Assembly: GCA_900770515.1 (NCBI GenBank)
Contig: CAAHDP010000477.1
Coordinates: 1 to 12,477, forward strand
Origin: an uncultured Prevotella sp.
Lineage (GTDB): Bacteria > Bacteroidota > Bacteroidia > Bacteroidales > Bacteroidaceae
Direction: 5' to 3'
DNA: 12,477 bases
A program made the translations under genes and the position numbers. The notes under the pieces are model-generated. The model made no database searches, was not told where the DNA came from, and saw only the letters and a list, made by a program, of their open reading frames with translations. Positions within the stretch are counted from its first letter, which is position 1. Every line of letters starts with the position of its first letter. Shown piece by piece: positions 7,116 through 12,477 of the stretch.

Positions 7116-7728
7116 ATATCTCGAAGATTCCCTTGAGTGCCCCTCTAGCAATCTTCTCGAAATCTTCTCCGAAGTCACAGAATCGCATGACGGCATTGGC
7201 AGCAGCATGTTTGATGCCCATATTGTCACCCTGTAAAACCACGGCAGCCTGATCCAGAAACTCATTGATGCCACGCTCGTTAGGTTCCTGGCCATTTGCA
7301 AAGAGACGGGCAAGGAGCTGGAAACCGGCAATCTCATAGAATGGCTTGTCGCTCGCTATCCATTGATAGGCGATGACAGGCGCATAGTCTACATGCTGCA
7401 GCAGGTTGAAGGCAAGCATCTCAGCCATCTCCTGGCTCTGTACCTGTTCCATCCAGATATCCGTGATCTCGGCAAGCATCCTGTCGGCAGGCATGATGAG
7501 CGTAGCCAGAATCTTGCACTCCCGGATGTCTTCCTTCCAGAGTTCAATGGCGAGGTCATAATCCTTGCCGTATTCCTGCGCCATCTTCTTGAGTTCATAG
7601 AATGGCACACCCCAATTCAGTTTATATCCCAAGCCCTTGTCTCGCATCGACTGCGAACCCGGACCGTTCATCAACAAGCGAAAGCTTCGCTTGATAGTCA
7701 TCAGTTTCTGATGTGTTTCTTCGTTCAT
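7114..7728 (-). CDS. AlkD-like DNA alkylation repair family protein (HEAT repeats)
   Basis: The 204-residue product is predicted all-helical and matches the DNA alkylation repair / AlkD HEAT-like repeat family. Hallmarks are NWGVPFYELKKMAQEY (38-53), the LWKEDIRECKILATLIM stretch (63-79) corresponding to the family's LW....HE.r.lA.ll signature, and a run of paired helices to the C-terminus. AlkD proteins are monofunctional glycosylases that excise N3- and N7-alkylated purines without base flipping. In characterised AlkD the active-site helix has a Trp-Asp..Asp pattern. The matching segment here appears to be SQEMAE (98-103), with Gln99 where Trp and Glu103 where the catalytic Asp would lie, so activity is uncertain. 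The ATG (7726-7728) follows an AT-rich stretch without Shine-Dalgarno, 59 bp after ispE, with which it is probably co-transcribed. No separate promoter is evident. Confidence 0.8.
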   Translation of the reverse strand: MNEETHQKLMTIKRSFRLLMNGPGSQSMRDKGLGYKLNWGVPFYELKKMAQEYGKDYDLAIELWKEDIRECKILATLIMPADRMLAEITDIWMEQVQSQEMAEMLAFNLLQHVDYAPVIAYQWIASDKPFYEIAGFQLLARLFANGQEPNERGINEFLDQAAVVLQGDNMGIKHAAANAVMRFCDFGEDFEKIARGALKGIFEI

Positions 7729-7736
7729 CTTAATAA

Positions 7737-7802
7737 TTTAAATCTAAAGTTTTAATATTTTAAATCTAAAGCTTTAATATTTTAAATCTACAGTTTCAAT
7801 AC
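7737..7802. repeat. Three 22 bp tandem repeats between ispE and the AlkD-like gene
   Basis: Units 7737-7758, 7759-7780 and 7781-7802 share the frame TTTAAATCTAAAGTTTTAATAT. The second differs from the first by one base and the third by a few. The third unit contains the last codons and the stop of ispE, and the first ends close to the AlkD-like start, so the array makes up nearly all of the intercistronic spacer. Confidence 0.93.
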
Positions 7803-8648
7803 TTTGCAGAACATTCCCTCGAACTGTTCCTCTATGTTTGCTGGCTTATGCTTGAAGATGCCGAAGATGGCACTTCCACTGCCGCTCATGGCTGCATATA
7901 CGGCACCGAGATTGTAAAGGCTCTCCTTGATTGCGGCAAGCTCAGGATGCATCGCAAAGATAGGAGCCTCGAAATCATTGATCAGTTCTTCCTTCCAGGT
8001 CTCGATAGGCTGACGTGCGATGTCACGGCAGCACTTGGCAGGCTGTTTAGGAGTGATGGCTGCATAGGCATCCTTGGTGCTCACGGCAATGTCATCACGC
8101 TTCACCACAACGATGTAATAGCCCTTCATGTTGTCGCCAGGACCGCTTACCGGCATCAATACATCGCCGATTCCCTCTGCATAGCAGGCTGTATCTCCAT
8201 CCTCAGGATCGGCAGAGATGAAAAAGGCACAGTCGGCACCCAGCTTGGCTGCATATCGCTCCATCTCAGAATTGCCGATGTTGAGACGGAACCGTTCATC
8301 CAGCAGGCGAATCATGTATGCTGCATCTGAAGAACCGCCACCCATACCTGCCTGAGACGGAATACGCTTCACGAGATGGGCATGGATGCGAGGTATCTTG
8401 AAGTCGGCTGCAATCATGTTATATGCCTTCACCACGAGATTGTTCTGCTCATCGCAATCTACGGCATTGCCTGTTATCTTGAGATCGCATGGCACATCGC
8501 TCGGAAACTCCTCGCCCATAAGCTTGATTTCCAGCGCATCTGTTAGCGGAATAGGGTAGAACACGGTCTCCAGATTGTGATAACCGTCTGCCCGTTTGCT
8601 GACTATATTTAAGCCAAGATTTATCTTGGCGCAAGGAAATGTAATCAT
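7788..8648 (-). CDS. ispE: 4-diphosphocytidyl-2-C-methyl-D-erythritol kinase
   Basis: IspE phosphorylates CDP-methylerythritol with ATP, the fourth step of the MEP pathway to isopentenyl diphosphate, in the cytosol. The 286-residue product shows the GHMP kinase layout: the N-terminal substrate-binding AKINLGLNIVSKRADGYHNL (7-26) with Lys8, the glycine-rich ATP loop PSQAGMGGGSSDAA (97-110), LGADCAFF (136-143) with the predicted catalytic Asp139, and a C-terminal MSGSGSAIFGIF motif. Length matches the family (about 280-290). The ATG (8646-8648) lies about 35 bp after a TATCTTTG -7 box. It is the first gene of a - strand pair with the AlkD-like gene. Its stop lies inside a tandem repeat, so the last residues (KVLKL) may have been shaped by the repeat expansion. 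Confidence 0.97.
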   Translation of the reverse strand: MITFPCAKINLGLNIVSKRADGYHNLETVFYPIPLTDALEIKLMGEEFPSDVPCDLKITGNAVDCDEQNNLVVKAYNMIAADFKIPRIHAHLVKRIPSQAGMGGGSSDAAYMIRLLDERFRLNIGNSEMERYAAKLGADCAFFISADPEDGDTACYAEGIGDVLMPVSGPGDNMKGYYIVVVKRDDIAVSTKDAYAAITPKQPAKCCRDIARQPIETWKEELINDFEAPIFAMHPELAAIKESLYNLGAVYAAMSGSGSAIFGIFKHKPANIEEQFEGMFCKVLKL

Positions 8649-8682
8649 AATCTAAATTGTTTAAGAGTCGATAATTCTCTTG

Positions 8683-8690
8683 CAAAGATA
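8683..8690 (-). promoter_or_regulatory. Predicted ispE promoter, -7 element
   Basis: The minus strand reads TATCTTTG here, a full match to TAnnTTTG, followed by a short leader to the ispE start at 8648. No TTTG at the usual -33 distance is visible. Confidence 0.55.
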
Positions 8691-8785
8691 TAAAAAATAT
8701 CTCAATACTGCTCCCTTTCCTATAGATTATTTTCTTACATACATTAAAAATAATAAAAAACGGTAGTATTTTGCAATATCTTTTG

Positions 8786-8793
8786 TATCTTTG
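8786..8793 (+). promoter_or_regulatory. Predicted promoter of the DUF2027-Smr / nadE operon, -7 element
   Basis: TATCTTTG matches the Bacteroidota -7 box. A TTTG at 8770-8773 is only 12 bp upstream, closer than the usual 19-20 bp, so the -33 element is uncertain. Initiation near 8800 would give a leader of about 125 nt containing the 32 bp tandem repeats. Confidence 0.55.
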
Positions 8794-8820
8794 CAGAAAT
8801 TATACGGCTTTCTAAGCTAC

Positions 8821-8902
8821 CGTTTATGGCAAGAGACGGTCCTTCAACGATCCGTTTATCGCTGGAAGCGGTCTTTCAACGACCCGTATATCGCAAGAGC
8901 AA
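8821..8902. repeat. 32 bp tandem repeat, about 2.6 units, in a 5' leader
   Basis: The period is 32 bp: CGTTTATGGC at 8821, CGTTTATCGC at 8853 and CGTATATCGC at 8885. GCAAGAG recurs in units 1 and 3, and CTTTCAACGA or CCTTCAACGA in units 1 and 2. The third unit is cut off after about 18 bp, 24 bp before the downstream ATG. Copies differ by several bases, so it is not a very recent duplication. No spacer sequences are present. Confidence 0.88.
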
Positions 8903-8926
8903 GTAAGAATATAAAAAATAAAAGAT

Positions 8927-10063
8927 ATGAAAAAAGGAGATAAAGTAAGATTCCTCAGTGAAGTGGGTGGCGGTAAGGTTGCCGGCTTCCAGGGGAAGAA
9001 TATTGTGCTGGTAGAGGATGAGGATGGATTTGAAATCCCTATGCCTATCAACGAGGTGGTGGTGGTAGAGCAGGACGACTACGCCATGGGTAAGATGATT
9101 TCGGCAAAGATGGATGCCAAGGAGAAGGCGGAAGAACATGCCAACACGGAACTGCATCAGGACAGCCGAAGCATCAAGGCGATTCTCAATGAGCATGATA
9201 CTGACATCGAGGAGGAAGATTATGATCCGGCTGACAGGGAAATCACCTTCGTCAAGCACATTCAGGAGCGTGCGGGCGGCAACAAGCTCAGTGCTTATCT
9301 CGCCTTCGTGCCTATCGACATCAAGGATGTGACCAATACCCGTTTCGAGACCTATATGGTGAACGACAGCAACTATTATCTGCATTATACTTATCTCGTG
9401 GCAGAGGGCAATGCCTGGACCTTGAAGGCGGAAGGTGAAATCGAACCGAATACCAAACTCTTCATTGAGGAATTCGGTCGCGAGGCTCTGAACGAAATGG
9501 AGCACATCGCCATCCAGATGATTGCCTACAAGAAGGAGAAATCTTTCCTCCTGAAGCCTGCTACTGACGTACAGTTCCGTCTGGACCCAGTGAAATTCTA
9601 CAAGCTTCATCTCTTCGAGGAGAACGATTTCTTTGAGACTCCAGCCTATCTCTTCACCATCGTAGAGAATGATGAGGTGGCTCGTCCGCTGGTTATCGAT
9701 TCCAAACGATTGAAGGAGCAGATGTATAAGGACGAGAAGGTGATTGCCAACACCAGCAAGAAGAAGAGCAAGAAGGATGATGGTATGCTCGTTGTAGACC
9801 TTCATGCTGACCAGGTGCTGGAGACAACTGCCGGTATGAATTCTGCTGATATCCTTCATTATCAGATGGATGTATTCAAGAAGACGATGAATGAATACAA
9901 GAACAAGAAGGGACAGAAGATTGTCTTCATCCATGGTAAGGGCGAAGGCGTACTGCGCCAGGCTCTCATCCATGAGCTGAACTATCGCTATAAGAGCTGT
10001 ACCTATCAGGATGCTTCCTTCCAGGAATACGGCTATGGTGCTACACAGGTAACAATAAAGTAA
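8927..10063 (+). CDS. DUF2027 domain-containing protein with C-terminal Smr domain
   Basis: This 378-residue protein of unknown role has a DUF2027-type body and a C-terminal Smr (small MutS-related) domain. The Smr signatures are VVDLHAD (289-295), corresponding to LDLH, and HGKGEG (336-341), with a closing GYGATQV. Smr domains are DNA or RNA nucleases or binding modules in MutS2 and in stand-alone proteins. The N-terminus (KKGDKVRFLSEVGGGKVAGF, 2-21) looks like a small beta-barrel similar to that preceding Smr in MutS2. An acidic stretch follows (EEEDYD, 95-100), and a Lys-rich linker (SKKKSKKDD, 277-285) precedes Smr. No MutS ATPase, membrane segment or signal peptide is present. The ATG lies in an AT-rich leader just past the 32 bp repeats. 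nadE starts 6 bp downstream, so they share a transcript. I infer a cytosolic nucleic-acid-binding protein. Confidence 0.9.
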   Translation: MKKGDKVRFLSEVGGGKVAGFQGKNIVLVEDEDGFEIPMPINEVVVVEQDDYAMGKMISAKMDAKEKAEEHANTELHQDSRSIKAILNEHDTDIEEEDYDPADREITFVKHIQERAGGNKLSAYLAFVPIDIKDVTNTRFETYMVNDSNYYLHYTYLVAEGNAWTLKAEGEIEPNTKLFIEEFGREALNEMEHIAIQMIAYKKEKSFLLKPATDVQFRLDPVKFYKLHLFEENDFFETPAYLFTIVENDEVARPLVIDSKRLKEQMYKDEKVIANTSKKKSKKDDGMLVVDLHADQVLETTAGMNSADILHYQMDVFKKTMNEYKNKKGQKIVFIHGKGEGVLRQALIHELNYRYKSCTYQDASFQEYGYGATQVTIK

Positions 10064-10069
10064 TTTATT

Positions 10070-12064
10070 ATGAAGTACGGATTTATTAAGGTGGCGAGTG
10101 CCATTCCATCTGTCAAGGTGGGTGACGTGGTATTCAATGCTCAACAGATAGAAGATCTGATAGCCCAGGCTGAAGGCAAGGGCGTAGAGATCATTACCTT
10201 CCCGGAATTGTCTGTCACGGGCTATTCCTGTCAGGACCTTTTCCGACAGCAGATGCTGCTGGAAACATCGGAGCAGGCGGTGATGATGCTGCTCGATTTT
10301 ACACGCAAACTCGACATCATCTCCATCGTCGGTGCACCGGTTGTGGCTGGTGACCTGCTGCTCAACTGCGGTATCGTCATCCAGCACGGACAGATCTTGG
10401 GTGTCGTGCCAAAGACCTATCTGCCTAACTACAGCGAGTTCTATGAGAAACGATGGTTTGCCTCTGCGCAGGACCTGAGAGACTGCGAAATCCGCTATGC
10501 CGGACACAAGGTGAAACTGACTCCGGATGTGCAGATATTCCAGACCTACGACGGCGTGCAGTTTGGCGTGGAAATCTGTGAGGATGTATGGGCTCCTGCT
10601 CCTCCAAGCAACAAGTTGGCATTGGCTGGAGCTGACCTTATCTTCAATCTCTCTGCCAGCGATGAACTCATCGGTAAGCATAATTATCTGAAGAGTCTTC
10701 TGAGTCAGCAGAGCGCCCGCACGATGACCGGATACGTGTATAGTTCCTGCGGTTTCGGGGAAAGTACACAGGATGTTGTATATGGTGGAAATGCCCTGAT
10801 TTATGAGAATGGAGTTTTACTTTCACAAAGTGAACGTTTCTCACTTGATCCTCAGATGGTTATCTCGCAGGTAGATGTAGAGAAACTCCGCTCGGAACGT
10901 CGTACAAATTCAACCTATGTGAATGCCCAGCGCAACATCAAATACTCAGTTCTCGGAGGACAGTTCAATATCCGTAATATCGATGCAGCCCCTACCGAGA
11001 ACGAGCGTGAATTCGTGCTGGAGCGTGAGGTGAATCCGCATCCGTTCATCCCTACCAGCAGCGATATGAATGCCTCCTGTGAGGAGATCTTCAATATACA
11101 GCTGATGGGACTTGCCAAGCGCATCGTCCATACCCATGCCAAGACCGTAGTGGTAGGTATCAGCGGTGGACTGGATTCTACACTGGCACTGCTCGTCTGC
11201 GTGAAGGCATTTGATAAGCTGAAGATGAACCGTAAGGGTATCGTGGGTGTCACCATGCCTGGTTTCGGAACCACGGACCGCACCTACAACAATGCCATCT
11301 CACTGATGCAGAGCCTCGGTATCACCATCAAGGAAATCAGCATCGCCAAGGCAGTGACACAGCACTTTGAGGACATCGGTCATGATGCCAGCGTGCATGA
11401 TGTAACCTACGAGAATTCGCAGGCTCGCGAACGTACTCAGATCCTCATGGACCTGGCGAACAAAATGGGTGGTATGGTGATAGGCACCGGCGACCTTTCT
11501 GAGCTGGCTCTGGGATGGGCCACCTATAATGGCGACCACATGAGCATGTATGGCGTGAATGCCAGCATCCCAAAGACCTTGATCCGTTATCTCGTGAACC
11601 ATGTTGCCGAGAGTGGGGTAGACGAGCAGAGCCGCATCACCCTGCGCGACATCATCGATACACCAATCAGTCCGGAGCTGATTCCGGCAGATGAAAATGG
11701 TAATATCAAGCAGAAGACAGAAGACCTGGTGGGACCATACGAGCTGCACGATTTCTTCCTCTACTACTTCCTTCGCTTCGGTTTCCGTCCAGCCAAGATC
11801 TACATGCTGGCAAAGAAGGCGTTTATCGATACCCAGCTGGAGCGTGTGAAGATCAGCGACAACGATCCGGATTCCTACGATGAGGAGACCATCAAGAAGT
11901 GGCTGAAGACCTTTGTTCGCCGTTTCTTCAACCAGCAGTTCAAGCGCAGCTGTCTGCCTGATGGTCCGAAGGTGGGAAGCGTGAGTCTGAGTCCTCGTGG
12001 CGACTGGCGCATGCCTAGCGATGCTGCATCTGCCATCTGGCTGCAAGAGGCTGAAAATTTATAA
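10070..12064 (+). CDS. nadE: Glutamine-dependent NAD+ synthetase
   Basis: NadE converts nicotinate adenine dinucleotide (deamido-NAD) to NAD+ using ATP and ammonia, which its own glutaminase domain releases from glutamine. The 664 residues contain an N-terminal nitrilase-fold glutaminase with a complete Glu-Lys-Cys triad: Glu46 in FPELSVTGY, Lys115 in PKTYLPNYSEFYEKRWF and Cys170 in GVEICEDVW. The C-terminal synthetase has the ATP pyrophosphatase loop SGGLDST (365-371), then IGTGDLSELALGWATYNGDHMSMYGVN (quoted in part: GTGDLSELALGW, GDHMSMYGVN) and the PDGPKVG-SLSPRGDWRMPSD region near the end. The length fits the long two-domain class, as in mycobacteria (about 680), not the short ammonia-dependent class. 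The ATG is 6 bp after the upstream stop, so it is the second gene of the operon. It is followed by a terminator. Confidence 0.97.
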   Translation: MKYGFIKVASAIPSVKVGDVVFNAQQIEDLIAQAEGKGVEIITFPELSVTGYSCQDLFRQQMLLETSEQAVMMLLDFTRKLDIISIVGAPVVAGDLLLNCGIVIQHGQILGVVPKTYLPNYSEFYEKRWFASAQDLRDCEIRYAGHKVKLTPDVQIFQTYDGVQFGVEICEDVWAPAPPSNKLALAGADLIFNLSASDELIGKHNYLKSLLSQQSARTMTGYVYSSCGFGESTQDVVYGGNALIYENGVLLSQSERFSLDPQMVISQVDVEKLRSERRTNSTYVNAQRNIKYSVLGGQFNIRNIDAAPTENEREFVLEREVNPHPFIPTSSDMNASCEEIFNIQLMGLAKRIVHTHAKTVVVGISGGLDSTLALLVCVKAFDKLKMNRKGIVGVTMPGFGTTDRTYNNAISLMQSLGITIKEISIAKAVTQHFEDIGHDASVHDVTYENSQARERTQILMDLANKMGGMVIGTGDLSELALGWATYNGDHMSMYGVNASIPKTLIRYLVNHVAESGVDEQSRITLRDIIDTPISPELIPADENGNIKQKTEDLVGPYELHDFFLYYFLRFGFRPAKIYMLAKKAFIDTQLERVKISDNDPDSYDEETIKKWLKTFVRRFFNQQFKRSCLPDGPKVGSVSLSPRGDWRMPSDAASAIWLQEAENL

Positions 12065-12098
12065 TACATGGCAGCGAAGTTTTAATAAAACGGGAAAT

Positions 12099-12142
12099 AA
12101 AAAGTTAGGAGTCGGGGGCGCTGTTCCAACTCCTAACTTTTT
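12099..12142 (+). terminator. Intrinsic terminator after nadE
   Basis: AAAAAGTTAGGAGT (12099-12112) pairs perfectly with ACTCCTAACTTTTT (12129-12142): a 14 bp stem, a 16 nt GC-rich loop and a terminal T-run. It lies 34 bp past the nadE stop and separates that operon from ileS. Confidence 0.92.
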
Positions 12143-12181
12143 CGTTTATAATAAAATAATTATATAAAAAGTCTTTCTATT

Positions 12182-12213
12182 TTTGGGTAAAACATATTTT
12201 TTTTGTAACTTTG
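12182..12213 (+). promoter_or_regulatory. Predicted ileS promoter
   Basis: TTTG at 12182-12185 and TAACTTTG at 12206-12213 are 20 bp apart, the clearest Bacteroidota -33/-7 promoter in the window. The start should lie near 12220, leaving about 35 nt of AT-rich leader. I see no T-box or other tRNA-sensing leader; there is no room for one. Confidence 0.82.
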
Positions 12214-12253
12214 CGCCCAAAAGTAAAAACAATATAAAATTTAAATAGATAAT

Positions 12254-12477
12254 ATGGCTAAGAAATTTGCCGAGCACAACGGTCTGAATCTCACTCAGAC
12301 AAACAATGACGTACTAGCAGCGTGGGAGAAAAACGATATCTTCCACAAGTCTATTGATGAGCGTGAAGGCTGCCCTCAGTTTATCTTCTTCGAGGGACCT
12401 CCATCAGCTAATGGCCACCCGGGTATTCACCACGTGTTGGCACGTAGTATCAAGGATACATTCAACAGATACAAGAC
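12254..12477 (+). CDS. ileS: Isoleucine--tRNA ligase, N-terminal fragment cut by window edge
   Basis: IleS charges tRNA-Ile with isoleucine in the cytosol. Only 74 full codons are present, from the ATG MAKKFAEHNGLNL to FNRYK. The block QFIFFEGPPSANGHPGIHHV (42-61) and LARSIKDTFNRYK is the start of the class I catalytic domain of the IleS type I recall from Bacteroidota (FEGPPSANG.PGIHHVMAR). The usual HIGH signature is replaced by Gly57-Ile58-His59-His60. The start is supported by the promoter 40 bp upstream and an AT-rich spacer. The KMSKS loop, editing domain and C-terminal regions lie outside the window. Confidence 0.95.
   Translation, partial: MAKKFAEHNGLNLTQTNNDVLAAWEKNDIFHKSIDEREGCPQFIFFEGPPSANGHPGIHHVLARSIKDTFNRYK

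Noticed and set aside
8821..8902. Possible CRISPR array
   Set aside because: The 32 bp units are directly abutting with no spacers, diverge from each other, and no cas genes are nearby.
8876..10681. 601-codon open frame on the minus strand
   Set aside because: It lies antisense to the DUF2027-Smr gene and the start of nadE, both unmistakable. Its product is His/Leu/Ile-rich without a recognisable domain, as expected from the mirror of biased codons.
12214..12253. T-box or tRNA-like leader ahead of ileS
   Set aside because: Only about 35 nt lie between the predicted transcription start and the ATG, with no stem-loops or T-box sequence.

Overview
The window looks like ordinary core chromosome of a Bacteroidota member, most likely a Prevotellaceae species (Prevotella/Segatella type). 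The evidence is Bacteroidota-style promoters (TAnnTTTG -7 element, TTTG -33 element), no Shine-Dalgarno sequences ahead of starts, atpG as the last gene of its ATP synthase cluster, a DUF2027-Smr protein, a class of IleS with a GIHH signature, and palindromic intergenic repeats like those I recall from this phylum. The genus is an inference from general resemblance; no 16S or other decisive marker is present.

Layout from left to right. (1) The 3' part of atpA and complete atpG on the + strand end an ATP synthase operon. (2) A 300 bp convergent junction holds a large nested palindrome with 48 bp perfect outer arms. (3) recQ lies on the - strand. (4) A 161 bp divergent promoter region follows. 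(5) A + strand pair comes next: dipeptidyl peptidase III (M49) and a Nudix hydrolase. (6) A second convergent junction (about 310 bp) holds a different palindrome family, with four short hairpins sharing a GATT..AATC core, ending in a strong bidirectional terminator. (7) A - strand pair, ispE then an AlkD-like HEAT-repeat gene, is separated by 22 bp tandem repeats. (8) A divergent region carries a three-unit 32 bp tandem repeat in the leader of the next gene. (9) A + strand pair follows: a DUF2027-Smr protein and glutamine-dependent NAD+ synthetase. (10) A terminator, a clear promoter and the first 74 codons of ileS end the window.

The genes are housekeeping: energy conversion (AtpA, AtpG), NAD+ synthesis (NadE), isoprenoid precursor synthesis by the MEP pathway (IspE), recombination and repair (RecQ, probably the AlkD-like protein), dipeptide release (DPP III), nucleotide or diphosphate clean-up (Nudix) and translation (IleS). 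I see no prophage, insertion sequence, CRISPR array, tRNA or rRNA, and no evidence for a new defence or mobile system. The most interesting material is noncoding: both convergent junctions are filled by nested palindromes of two unrelated families, and two non-matching tandem repeats (22 bp and 32 bp) sit at gene boundaries.
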